In this document: piece by piece, positions 7,547 through 14,257 of the stretch
Layout: every line of letters begins with the position of its first letter
Position numbering within the stretch: the first letter of the stretch is position 1
Source of the DNA: a virus
Reading direction: 5' to 3' (one strand)
Length of the DNA stretch: 28,630 nt
Virus record (IMG/VR): IMGVR_UViG_3300032893_000232
Location: 1 to 28,630 of that record
Made by a program: the position numbers and the translations under genes
The notes under the pieces: model-generated
What the model saw: only the letters and a program-made list of their open reading frames with translations
Databases searched by the model: none
Told to the model about the DNA's origin: nothing

Positions 7547-8009
7547 TTGTTCTTATACTTCCTATCACATCCTGATTTATAGTTGTATCACTACGCTTTA
7601 ACATTACCTCTTGATACCCTATATGTTCTCCCTGCTTATTCTCAACTTCAATTAAACGAGTATAATATGGAGTATCGTAGCAATCCCCAGACTTGATTAT
7701 TTGCGCAGCTTCATACGCTGTATTAACTCGTCGCTTATGTTCTAATGCTACATCAAGAAGAATCCCGTACATCAAGGGCTGCATCCAATAACGGATTTCC
7801 TCTTTAAAGCCCTGTTTTTCCATCAAACTACGAGGAAGATGATTTAAGAGTCTAGTCAGAAAGAAATTAAGTTCTCCTGCAAAAGCCCCATCATAATTAT
7901 AGGTCGCTGCGATTTTCGCTATGGTGTCAGCTACTACTTTAGCAAGAGGCTCTAAATTATTTCTATCGTTTGCTGGGGGGTTTGTTTTTTCGCTTGGTAC
8001 GTATGGCAT
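7539..8009 (-). CDS. Conserved phage hypothetical protein (MPYVP type), 156 residues
   Basis: It begins MPYVPSEKTNPP and has a helical core (LAKVVADTIAKIAATYN, GELNFFLTRLLNHL, LLDVALEHKRRVNTAYE). This resembles the phage family I associate with DUF6899, with the MPY start and GELN..ITRL motif, but the match is from memory. Function unknown. The start is preceded by an A-rich run with no good ribosome site, and the first 47 bases also encode the end of the small CPLC gene, so it may depend on coupling. Confidence 0.6.
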   Translation of the reverse strand: MPYVPSEKTNPPANDRNNLEPLAKVVADTIAKIAATYNYDGAFAGELNFFLTRLLNHLPRSLMEKQGFKEEIRYWMQPLMYGILLDVALEHKRRVNTAYEAAQIIKSGDCYDTPYYTRLIEVENKQGEHIGYQEVMLKRSDTTINQDVIGSIRTND

Positions 8010-8127
8010 TTTTTTTCTTTTTTGGTTTTCCTACAAGCACCTTAGGTGCGGTAAATTCTGGATTATTGGACAAATCAATTAGTGTGTAATGGAGGCATAA
8101 GGGACATTGTATTCTTTTCCCTTTCAT
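7963..8127 (-). CDS. 54-residue basic protein with a CPLC knuckle
   Basis: A small gene in an apparent gap. GGAG lies six bases before the ATG. Residues 6-13 read IQCPLCLH, half of a zinc ribbon, and the C-terminal half is very basic and Lys-rich (GKPKKKKNAIRTKRKNKPP). It could bind nucleic acid. Its end overlaps the next gene by 47 bases in another frame; the Lys-rich tail comes from an A-rich stretch that also precedes the next ATG, so the end of the reading frame may be partly passive. An inverted repeat (GCACCTTAGGTGC) lies inside it near 8036-8048. Confidence 0.5.
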   Translation of the reverse strand: MKGKRIQCPLCLHYTLIDLSNNPEFTAPKVLVGKPKKKKNAIRTKRKNKPPSKR

Positions 8128-8158
8128 AACTACTCCGTAGCTTCTATAATGCTTCGCA

Positions 8159-8560
8159 TTAAACTAAGTCCTTGATTGCTTGGCGCAATGTGGGTTGTTT
8201 ACTACCATAGACATAGAGCTTATTAGTCAATTTCTTAGCTATCCCTAGGGCTATAGCAGCCCTCATATTCCTATCCGCAAAGGCACTGAGCATCTTATAC
8301 TCTGCACTATGCCCTATTACTTCCTCTCTATAACGCCACTCAGGGTCCACTAAGTACCTCTCCCACCACTCCTCAGCCCCCCCAGCCATCGCCCGCTGGC
8401 GGGCTCCGTGAGCTTCCTCATGGGCAATTATGGAGGGGGATAGATTATGGCCTCCGGGATTATAGATAGTGTCCCCAAATGCGAATATCACATTAGGAGT
8501 TACCGGGAATACCTCCTTGATCCTTTCGATTATCGGAGGTTCCGCTACCACTATCTTCAT
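8159..8560 (-). CDS. Putative zinc metallopeptidase with HEEAH motif
   Basis: A 133-residue protein with H47-E48-E49-A50-H51 (SIIAHEEAHGARQ), the HExxH motif of zinc peptidases, followed by WWERYLVDPEWRYREEVIGHSAEY, where E79/E80 or E87 could be the third ligand. The N-terminal half is beta-rich (VVAEPPIIERI, PNVIFAFGDTIYNP). No signal peptide or membrane segment is visible, so it should act in the cytoplasm. A phage enzyme of this size could process a phage protein or attack a host target; the substrate is unknown. Some HExxH-like folds are inactive. It overlaps its upstream neighbour by four bases. Confidence 0.6.
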   Translation of the reverse strand: MKIVVAEPPIIERIKEVFPVTPNVIFAFGDTIYNPGGHNLSPSIIAHEEAHGARQRAMAGGAEEWWERYLVDPEWRYREEVIGHSAEYKMLSAFADRNMRAAIALGIAKKLTNKLYVYGSKQPTLRQAIKDLV

Positions 8561-8760
8561 AGGTGAAGAGTATTCTCATAGTCTTCTAGGACCATATTTA
8601 CATAGGCGCAGGCTTCCTCAGCTTCCTTATAGTCTTTAGGGCTAGAATCATATACTATATTGTCCTTTCTCCAGCCCCGAATAACCAAGGTGGCTATGGT
8701 CCCACCCTCTCCGTGTCCAGACCAATGTCTCCTCTCTACGACGCACTTAAGGTTCTTCAT
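8557..8760 (-). CDS. Unknown 67-residue protein
   Basis: A small beta-alpha domain (LKCVVERRHWSG, TIATLVIRGWRKDN, then an acidic helix KEAEEACAYVNMVLEDYE). No family recognised. It is embedded in the coupled array between the exonuclease (14-base overlap) and the metallopeptidase. Confidence 0.6.
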   Translation of the reverse strand: MKNLKCVVERRHWSGHGEGGTIATLVIRGWRKDNIVYDSSPKDYKEAEEACAYVNMVLEDYENTLHL

Positions 8761-9508
8761 ATGTGCTCTCTAATAGGAAGGGTACCGGCAATATATCTGT
8801 CCCTGAGCGTAAGATATATACCAAACGGGCCTGTTCGATGAAGTAATCTCTACTGAGATCGTGAGATCGATACTCAAGCCATGCTCGTCTGCAAAGTTCT
8901 TTACTAGATCGGGAACCCTTAAGAACCTCTTTTGCTTTCTTTGGGCCAATTCCTCTAATTCCCGGAATGTTATCTCCAGAATCTCCCTGCAAAAGTTTGG
9001 TATATAAGTGAAAGTCTCCAGCTTTTCTACTGACCCATCTTGCTTGGTGTTTAACGAAATTGTAATGAAATCCTGATACTTGAAGAAAATCCGAGTCGAT
9101 ACTGCAAGCGCACCGTCCGACAGGATCGACTGTGAGAGCTTGTCCAATGGCGTCGTCTGCTTCAATCCCCCTTGCAATTTGTGCTCCATATTGTTCAATT
9201 ATATAGTCCTTGCCTTCCTTAAAGTAGAGAGGCTTAGGCTTGTTTTTACGGTGTCCCTTGTACGGCTGAGTAACACTAATAATCTCTCTAAAACTATGGG
9301 GCGCGCTGAACCAAGCTTCGTAAGACTCACCATGTCCAACAAGGCTGCCGAATGACTCATCAATAAACTCTCGTACACGGTCAAATCCGTAGTTAACTTG
9401 TTTTTCTCCATTTTTAGGTAACGGATGAGCCGCCCAACAACACCGATGGAGAATTATGTCTGCGTCGATTAAAAGATGCTTCGATTTGATATCGTCGTAA
9501 GTAAGCAA
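8747..9508 (-). CDS. 5'-3' exonuclease (T7 gp6 / FEN family)
   Basis: A 253-residue FEN-type nuclease. Metal-binding acids are D15 (LLIDADIILHR), E116, D118 and D119 (GIEADDAIGQ), D138 and D140 (SIDSDFLQV), and D176 and D179 (LLQGDSGDNIPG). The helix-three-turn-helix DNA clamp follows (IRGIGPKKAKEVL). It removes RNA primers and degrades DNA from 5' ends, supplying nucleotides or ends for recombination. The start is TTG at 9508, just before the first beta-strand, with only a weak GAG nearby. The first 95 bases overlap the tail of the HNH gene, which suggests the HNH gene inserted against this start and that translation may be coupled. Confidence 0.88.
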   Translation of the reverse strand: MLTYDDIKSKHLLIDADIILHRCCWAAHPLPKNGEKQVNYGFDRVREFIDESFGSLVGHGESYEAWFSAPHSFREIISVTQPYKGHRKNKPKPLYFKEGKDYIIEQYGAQIARGIEADDAIGQALTVDPVGRCACSIDSDFLQVSGFHYNFVKHQARWVSRKAGDFHLYTKLLQGDSGDNIPGIRGIGPKKAKEVLKGSRSSKELCRRAWLEYRSHDLSRDYFIEQARLVYILRSGTDILPVPFLLESTYEEP

Positions 9509-9857
9509 TAGCTTTCTCTAAATTTCCGATGTTGTCTTTGAACCAGCCCAATCCCAAATTGCATCTTCGACATAATAGTCCCCGAATTTGCCCCGTTTTA
9601 TGGTCATGGTCTACATGATAGTCTTTATCTAAATCATTTCCACAGATTTGGCATTCCCCATCTTGCTGTATGATTTTAAACAATAGAGCCTGCTTAGTGA
9701 GGCCATATTTTATCCAGCGTCTGTAGTGTTTACCATATTCGCTTAGATAACGACGAGAACAGGCCTTACATTTATACCTAAATCCATCTTTAGACCTAGG
9801 GTCCCGCCCAAACTCCTCTATTGGGCGGGACTCCCCACATTTGGAACAGTGTTTTAT
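9414..9857 (-). CDS. HNH endonuclease, recombination endonuclease VII type; no standard start codon
   Basis: A 147-residue frame with two zinc sites and an endonuclease VII-like core. Zinc knuckles are C4/C7 (HCSKCGESRP) with C30/C33 (CKACSRRY), and C69/C72 (CQICGN) with C96/C99 (LLCRRCN); the catalytic His-Me motif is VDHDHKTG (D83, H84) with N100. The protein look begins right after the upstream stop, but no ATG, GTG or TTG occurs there: the only candidates are two consecutive ATA codons at 9860 and 9857. The first standard start (TTG at 9683) would remove the whole first zinc finger. The C-terminal 30 residues overlap the 5'-3' exonuclease. Phage HNH genes like this are usually free-standing homing enzymes. 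It may use AUA, be fed by frameshifting from the gene upstream, or be decaying. Confidence 0.72.
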   Translation of the reverse strand: MKHCSKCGESRPIEEFGRDPRSKDGFRYKCKACSRRYLSEYGKHYRRWIKYGLTKQALLFKIIQQDGECQICGNDLDKDYHVDHDHKTGQIRGLLCRRCNLGLGWFKDNIGNLEKAIAYLRRYQIEASFNRRRHNSPSVLLGGSSVT

Positions 9858-10150
9858 TATGACGCCTTGATTTTAGGTAAAGGAAGTTCCCCGGGCAGAA
9901 GTTCCATCTGTCCAGACTGCGAAGCTTCCTTCTCAGCTTGGGGAACGTTGACGAAGTGATTCAACCAATCCTTGACAAAGGACAGGTTTTCATTGGCGAA
10001 TTCAACTACTTTGTATTTTCGATGTTGAATTGCGTACTGAGGCAAATCCTCCGGTTTGATTGATGCAACTAGAACCGCGTAATCCTCAGTTCCAAGCTCT
10101 TCGATTTCAAAATAGATAATAGGTTCGTTGATTTTGTTTTTCTCACCCAT
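9857..10150 (-). CDS. Unknown 97-residue protein between SSB and HNH
   Basis: An acidic mixed alpha/beta domain (PIIYFEIEELGTEDYAVLVA, KYKVVEFANENLSFVKDWLN) with a Pro-rich end (LLPGELPLPKIKAS). No family recognised. It lies five bases after the SSB stop and ends on the ATAATAA where the HNH frame begins. Position suggests a replication accessory role, without proof. Confidence 0.6.
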   Translation of the reverse strand: MGEKNKINEPIIYFEIEELGTEDYAVLVASIKPEDLPQYAIQHRKYKVVEFANENLSFVKDWLNHFVNVPQAEKEASQSGQMELLPGELPLPKIKAS

Positions 10151-10155
10151 TTAGA

Positions 10156-10719
10156 TTAAGTCCAGCTTTCGTCTTCGATTACAGCCTCACTTGCAGGCTC
10201 AGCCTCAGGAGTCTGTTCAGGGTCAGGTTTACCCATCAATTTGTCAGTATACTTATTCAAAAGCTCCCAAACAAACGATTCTCGCTTGGCCACAGTCTTG
10301 GGCATTGGAACAGCTTCATACTTAAGCATCAGGTCGATAATACTGATCGCAGTATTTCGACTAGCGCCAAGTTCTCTCGCTGCGTCGTTCTCAATGTCTC
10401 GCTGGAGCCTCTGAGCCCAGTATCCGTCGGCATTCGATGCTCCGCCCTTAGGTGGTACGGTAGACTTGCTCGCCGTACTAACCGAGGCTTGGGATGGAGT
10501 TCCGTCGGTAATGTGCTTGATTGTCTTACCATTGACTTCCAGATACCCCTTCTCGTTTGGACTAGCCTCAAAGGCAATAGTCAGACCAACATCGGGTGGG
10601 CGACGAGTACCAGTGTTAAAGATACCATCTTGACCAGACAGCGTGAAGGAATAAAAAGTCTTATCCTTCCACGGCTTAGTCAGATGCTTTTGGATTACTC
10701 CCCTATACTCACTCATCAT
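10156..10719 (-). CDS. Single-stranded DNA-binding protein (probable)
   Basis: A 187-residue protein with an N-terminal OB-fold-like region (residues 1 to about 70: YRGVIQKHLTKPWKDKTFYS, FNTGTRRPPDVGLTIAFEA), a Ser/Thr linker, a helical segment (YWAQRLQRDIENDAARELG, ISIIDLMLKYE) and an acidic C-terminal tail ending EAVIEDESWT. An OB domain plus acidic tail is the layout of phage SSBs such as T7 gp2.5, in which the tail recruits polymerase and helicase. Gene order next to nucleases and polymerase agrees. Upstream lies an AT-rich leader and four hairpins, reminiscent of self-regulated SSB messages. The ribosome site is weak. It could also be another OB-fold replication protein. Confidence 0.68.
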   Translation of the reverse strand: MMSEYRGVIQKHLTKPWKDKTFYSFTLSGQDGIFNTGTRRPPDVGLTIAFEASPNEKGYLEVNGKTIKHITDGTPSQASVSTASKSTVPPKGGASNADGYWAQRLQRDIENDAARELGASRNTAISIIDLMLKYEAVPMPKTVAKRESFVWELLNKYTDKLMGKPDPEQTPEAEPASEAVIEDESWT

Positions 10720-10757
10720 TCTTAGTTTAATTTACCTTTTTGTTATTTAAACTTGGC
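10720..10757 (-). promoter_or_regulatory. AT-rich unstructured leader of the SSB gene
   Basis: These 38 bases between the last hairpin and the SSB ATG are almost all A/T on the - strand (TTTAAATAACAAAAAGG, AATTAAACTAAG) and have no internal pairing that I can see. The only ribosome-site-like element is AAAAAGG at long spacing. Such a stretch would be a natural loading site for the SSB itself. Confidence 0.4.
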
Positions 10758-10863
10758 GCACCTAGGGGTGCTGTTATTGTTCTCTCTTAGCTTGGGGAGG
10801 GTTGCAGTCCCCTCCCAATTATTTACATGTCAGCATCCGCTGACTAGGGTAGCCGAAGGCTAC
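10758..10863 (-). promoter_or_regulatory. Four tandem hairpins between the CCG-type gene and SSB
   Basis: On the - strand, in order: GTAGCC-TTC-GGCTAC (10863-10849), starting within the stop of the preceding gene; GTCAGC-GGAT-GCTGAC (10844-10829), perfect; a 10-bp GC-rich stem with one A-C mismatch and one G-T wobble around the loop ACTGCAA (10818-10792); and GCACC-CCTA-GGTGC (10771-10758), perfect. None is followed by a long U-run, so simple terminators are unlikely. The spacing is close to regular and the last stem ends 38 bases before the SSB start. Possible roles are an SSB translational operator, mRNA processing sites, or a structured replication origin. Confidence 0.7.
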
Positions 10864-11339
10864 ATTACGTCGTGATGGGCAATCGCAATACTTAGACTGC
10901 TATCACGCGGAGTTGGGCCATGTTTGGCCTCATAAGCTTCATGCAGCTTATTCCGGAACTTCTCCGACACGTTCCAGATATAGACCTTTACATCAGCCCC
11001 GTAGTTCTTATGCCACGGGCTCTCAGTTACAGTCTCGCCTTGGGCCTTAACCCAGTCCATGAAGGAGTGTGGGCTAAACTTCTGCCTCATCTGGGCATCG
11101 GTACCCGATACCAAGACCACAGGCTTAATCATCCAAGGACACTTCAGCTTGTACTTATCCTGCTTCTCCTTGGGAAGCACAAGCTTCTCGACTAACCACT
11201 CGTAAGAGTAGTTCTCTTCCTTGATCTTGTAGGCTCCCCCATCGTAGACAGTCTCACCATACATATGGTGAATCTCCATTCCGCAGCACCCGGGGGTCTT
11301 ACTACGGTTAATCATGAACTCTTCTACTTGCATACCCAT
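10860..11339 (-). CDS. Unknown 159-residue 'CCG' protein, paralogue of the gene at 16903
   Basis: Residues 9-21 (MINRSKTPGCCGM) and the block PVVLVSGTDAQ, FSPHSFMDWVKAQGETV, then VKVYIWNVSEKFRNKLHEAYE match, in the same order, the 128-residue protein at 16903-17289. Family function is unknown. Two adjacent Cys then Gly near the N-terminus suggest metal or disulphide chemistry. AGGA eight bases before the ATG supports this start, although homology begins at the internal ATG nine codons in. The stop codon lies within the first of four hairpins. Confidence 0.7.
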   Translation of the reverse strand: MGMQVEEFMINRSKTPGCCGMEIHHMYGETVYDGGAYKIKEENYSYEWLVEKLVLPKEKQDKYKLKCPWMIKPVVLVSGTDAQMRQKFSPHSFMDWVKAQGETVTESPWHKNYGADVKVYIWNVSEKFRNKLHEAYEAKHGPTPRDSSLSIAIAHHDVM

Positions 11340-11361
11340 TTTTATTTTCCTTTAGACAGTT

Positions 11362-11424
11362 TTAGTTATCGAAAGTTCCCCAAATCACCATCTTTTCTTC
11401 TAAGTCATTGATTCTAGGCCACAT
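11362..11424 (-). CDS. Possible 20-codon ORF, uncertain
   Basis: An ATG overlapping the end of the zinc-ribbon gene opens a 20-residue frame (MWPRINDLEEKMVIWGTFDN). An AGGAGG lies 16 bases upstream, too far for a normal site. It fills most of the gap before the CCG gene but may be chance; the same bases include the TGGGGAACTTT element described in the findings. Confidence 0.2.
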   Translation of the reverse strand: MWPRINDLEEKMVIWGTFDN

Positions 11425-11638
11425 TTAGTTGTTGGTATAACCTCCTTAATCCAGCCTCCTGTTCATCCCGAAGATCGCAGTTGGGGCAAAACCCATCCAT
11501 GAATACGTGCTCTCCACACTCATCGCAGCATTCCCCATGAGCCCACTCAGACAAGATTACAGGTCCTGTCTGATGTTCAACTGGAAACGCTACAGTCAGC
11601 GTTTCATGCGGCTTTGCGGGTGATAGGGTCCCAGTCAT
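11414..11638 (-). CDS. 74-residue zinc-ribbon protein
   Basis: Residues 37-55 carry CCDECGEHVFMDGFCPNCD, a compact two-knuckle zinc ribbon (CDEC and CPNC). A Pro-rich N-terminus precedes it and a short helix (RDEQEAGLRRLYQQLNVA) follows. A strong GGAGG six bases before the ATG supports the start, although this makes 35 bases overlap the end of the polymerase gene. It probably binds nucleic acid or a replication protein; nothing narrower can be said. Confidence 0.7.
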   Translation of the reverse strand: MTGTLSPAKPHETLTVAFPVEHQTGPVILSEWAHGECCDECGEHVFMDGFCPNCDLRDEQEAGLRRLYQQLNVA

Positions 11639-13496
11639 ACTTTTCCTCCGTCCCTTCCCCCCAGTGGTCGCCTATTTTGGTTTCACACCCAAGAAGGCTA
11701 ATATAATGCAGGTTATAGACACGACTAAGGTAATCACAACAATCCACAGTAAAACACCGTTTAGCAAGTTCTCCAAAAGTTCTCTGCTCATCGGGGGGTA
11801 TCTCCGCAACTACCGAGTCGTGGACTGTTCCGACGAGGAACATTTGTAGACGCTCAGCTTTGATCCTGTGCCACATGAATATAAGACTGATTGGAACCAT
11901 ATCCGCTGTAGCCAAGGATTGGATTGGATAATTGAAGACAGCAGTTCGTACGCTAATGTATCCTCGGCCGTCGGCTGTCGGCTTAAGATGTGCGTCCGGC
12001 CAGTAAAAGATGATGCCCGTTGCGGTCTTAATCTTTTTAGTCTGGAGTACGTCCATTGCCCAGCGGCTTTGGGTTTCGTAGATTTTTGCATAACGCTCCT
12101 GAAAGAACTTTATATACCGCCGTTCTCCAACGTCCCCAGTTGTAGCTCCGTACAGTGGGCGAAAGGTCCTAGGTTTGCAGTTGTATCGATCTTCCTTAGT
12201 GAGTTGCTTTCTGGATTTTCGGTAATAGGCTTCTGCAGTCTGCCAATGCACGTCCCATCCTGCTGTACGCATATCAGATTGGGCGACCGGATCATTTCCC
12301 AGATGGGCCGCCACCCTAAACTCAAGTTGTACTGCATCCGCCTCGCCGACTTTCCATCCCTCGTTTCTAGCCTTCCATAAGCTCTTAAGGGAGCGGTCAA
12401 CGTTTTGCCCTTGTACTTTGTATTTGAGCCCACTGCTACTTAACCTTCCAGTCCCCGTTACGGTCTGGTTGAATTGGAAATGAAGGAGTCCAGCGTTCTC
12501 TTCAACGCACGCCTTGAGTTTCTCTAGGTTCTGGAGTCGTTTCTCTGACTTCTTAAACACTCGATACGCGTCTTTAAACTCCATTTGTTGTTGTGTAAGG
12601 ACTGCAAGCTCTTCAATAGCATCAGCGTCCGTTCTAGGTCGTCCAGTAGCTGTGCGAAGTGGACTGCCTCTTCGAGAAAGTTCGTGGAATCCCAATTCTC
12701 CGTAGAGAAGTTCAGAGACTTGGTTTGGAGATCGCCAATTGATATCTCCAGAGAACTGAGATAATCGACGATATGCTTCTTGTCGTTCAGAGTAAGTTCG
12801 ATCATACTCTTCCTTTACGCGTTCCGCATCTAATTGGGTTCCTCTTAACTCGATATCCGCAAGTACCGGGGTTAGTAGACACCGGGCGTACATTGCGGGC
12901 AATAGGCCCTCGTTTGCAAGGATTTCTCTTTGCTTCAGAAATATCTTGTGACATAGGAGCGTGTCTGCGGAGCAGTATTCCAATAACCACTGCTCGGGGA
13001 TTTCGGATGGGCATACTCCGCCTTCGATTAGTTGCTTTACTACGCTTACTTTCCGCCCAAGGCTGTATCTTTCGGCCGTTCCTTCAAGACTGAGATCAAC
13101 CTTTCGGTTCCCTGCGATAACATATTCCGCAATGAGAGTGTCCCAGACAAGTACAGTGCTAAGATCAAGTCCGGCACGGTGAAGCCATTGAAGCTCAAAC
13201 TTAGATTGATGGGCGACAAAGAATCGACAAGCTTGAATAGCCTTAACCAGTCGTTGCTGCTCAAATTCAGAGCCGAACTGTGATTGAACCACACTTTGTG
13301 AGTCGTGGATATCCCTATCTTTAGGATATATTTTACTGGATCTTTCCAGCCAAGTTGCAAGAACGATTCGATTTGTTCGGTTGAGAGCGCTTCCTTTGTC
13401 TCGATTACTAGTTTCAAAGTCTGCGACGACATACCTATTCTCCAGATAGATGTTTGGGTCTGGATGTTCCAGAAAACTTGGCAAGTTGCTTTTCAA
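11604..13496 (-). CDS. Family-A DNA polymerase with proofreading domain
   Basis: A 630-residue replicative polymerase. The 3'-5' exonuclease domain has D26/E28 (VVADFETS), a divergent motif II (HQSKFE; E101 where Asp is usual), and Y174/D178 (YCSADTLL). Polymerase motif A is D387 with E392 and R394 (ADAVQLEFRVAAHL). Motif B is R437, K441, F445, Y449-G450 (RYNCKPRTFRPLYG); Phe at the position equivalent to E. coli Pol I F762 predicts dideoxynucleotide discrimination. Motif C is H559-D560 (VHDSVVAEIP), with Ser after the Asp where many have Glu. It copies the phage genome with helicase and SSB. The N-terminus is uncertain: this TTG start overlaps the upstream gene by 62 bases and has a poor ribosome site. 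The C-terminal tail (EKYDWDPITRKAA) follows the last family element. Confidence 0.95.
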   Translation of the reverse strand: MKSNLPSFLEHPDPNIYLENRYVVADFETSNRDKGSALNRTNRIVLATWLERSSKIYPKDRDIHDSQSVVQSQFGSEFEQQRLVKAIQACRFFVAHQSKFELQWLHRAGLDLSTVLVWDTLIAEYVIAGNRKVDLSLEGTAERYSLGRKVSVVKQLIEGGVCPSEIPEQWLLEYCSADTLLCHKIFLKQREILANEGLLPAMYARCLLTPVLADIELRGTQLDAERVKEEYDRTYSERQEAYRRLSQFSGDINWRSPNQVSELLYGELGFHELSRRGSPLRTATGRPRTDADAIEELAVLTQQQMEFKDAYRVFKKSEKRLQNLEKLKACVEENAGLLHFQFNQTVTGTGRLSSSGLKYKVQGQNVDRSLKSLWKARNEGWKVGEADAVQLEFRVAAHLGNDPVAQSDMRTAGWDVHWQTAEAYYRKSRKQLTKEDRYNCKPRTFRPLYGATTGDVGERRYIKFFQERYAKIYETQSRWAMDVLQTKKIKTATGIIFYWPDAHLKPTADGRGYISVRTAVFNYPIQSLATADMVPISLIFMWHRIKAERLQMFLVGTVHDSVVAEIPPDEQRTFGELAKRCFTVDCCDYLSRVYNLHYISLLGCETKIGDHWGEGTEEKYDWDPITRKAA

Positions 13497-13722
13497 TTTC
13501 TTTTCTTTGTTCTTCTAAATCAGCCATCCAATCTTGGTGGTCTTGGCACAAGTCTTCAATTGCTTGCGCTTTACTGTCTACAAAATCTGCTCCGTTGTCG
13601 TCGCCATAGACTAAATACCCCCAAGTCGTTGGATTATGTCCGTCAGGATAAACCTCTCCAATGACTACTCCCTCTATCTTGATTATCTCGCCACCCTCAT
13701 AGACTGTCTTAGGCTTTTTCAT
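13435..13722 (-). CDS. Unknown 95-residue protein upstream of DNA polymerase
   Basis: Starts ATGA on the SLOG stop. The N-terminal half looks like a small beta domain (GGEIIKIEGVVIGEVYP, TTWGYLVYGDDNG), and the C-terminal half is a charged helix (DWMADLEEQRKEIEKQLAKF). The last 20 codons overlap the polymerase start in another frame. No family recognised. Confidence 0.6.
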   Translation of the reverse strand: MKKPKTVYEGGEIIKIEGVVIGEVYPDGHNPTTWGYLVYGDDNGADFVDSKAQAIEDLCQDHQDWMADLEEQRKEIEKQLAKFSGTSRPKHLSGE

Positions 13723-14063
13723 GTGATCTCCCTAACTGGAATTCCAGCCTTCTTAAGAATACTGGTCATATGAGCAGTTCCTCTTCCTCCGGGAAAAGCT
13801 ACTCCTAAGTCTGGTCTACCTTCTTCCAGCATTTGTTGGTTTCTCATAATTCCAGCCGTTTTCCCGTATTGAAACCACCTTGCCGGATAACAGTGAACAA
13901 CATTGCCATATCTGATAGCTGTCTCGAAAGAGAGTTTATCGGCCCCTTTGGCCATTCCACAAATTACTTCAAATTCATCGAACTCTTCAATCAAGTCCAG
14001 ATAGATTTGATCCATCTGTGTAATATCATGATAGTCTCTACCTCCATAGATGAGGATTCTCAT
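13719..14063 (-). CDS. SLOG-family protein (DUF2493, YspA-like)
   Basis: A 114-residue Rossmann-like protein with the DUF2493/YAcAr pattern: RILIYGGRDYHD at the N-terminus, VICGMAKGADKLSFETA, CYPARWFQYGKTAGIMRN, and DLGVAFPGGRGTAHM. SLOG proteins bind nucleotides or nucleotide-derived signals such as NAD or ADP-ribose derivatives; the GGRGTA loop is the expected phosphate or nucleotide contact. Phage copies are common and unexplained. It is coupled both ways by ATGA overlaps. Confidence 0.82.
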   Translation of the reverse strand: MRILIYGGRDYHDITQMDQIYLDLIEEFDEFEVICGMAKGADKLSFETAIRYGNVVHCYPARWFQYGKTAGIMRNQQMLEEGRPDLGVAFPGGRGTAHMTSILKKAGIPVREIT

Positions 14064-14257
14064 TTCAGAAACTCCCGGATGGTTTTAGCCATCTGTTTCA
14101 TTCTCTTGGAACGATCTGCCATGGGTTTATACCCCGAGGAAAGATACTGAGACCAAGCCGCATCCGCCCACAGTTCCAAATCTTTAGCCATCTTCTCAAA
14201 CTTGGGTTTGTAGTCGTATATCTTCCAAGCTGACTCAGAGCCTACTCCGCCCATCAT
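14060..14257 (-). CDS. Unknown 65-residue helical protein
   Basis: A basic helical protein (KFEKMAKDLELWADAAWSQYL, then RSKRMKQMAKTIREFLK). Starts ATGA on the phosphoesterase stop and ends ATGA into the SLOG gene. No family recognised. Confidence 0.6.
   Translation of the reverse strand: MMGGVGSESAWKIYDYKPKFEKMAKDLELWADAAWSQYLSSGYKPMADRSKRMKQMAKTIREFLK

Noticed and set aside
8770-9198. A 142-codon alternative frame within the 5'-3' exonuclease
   Set aside because: The exonuclease frame holds all metal-binding acids and the H3TH clamp across this stretch.
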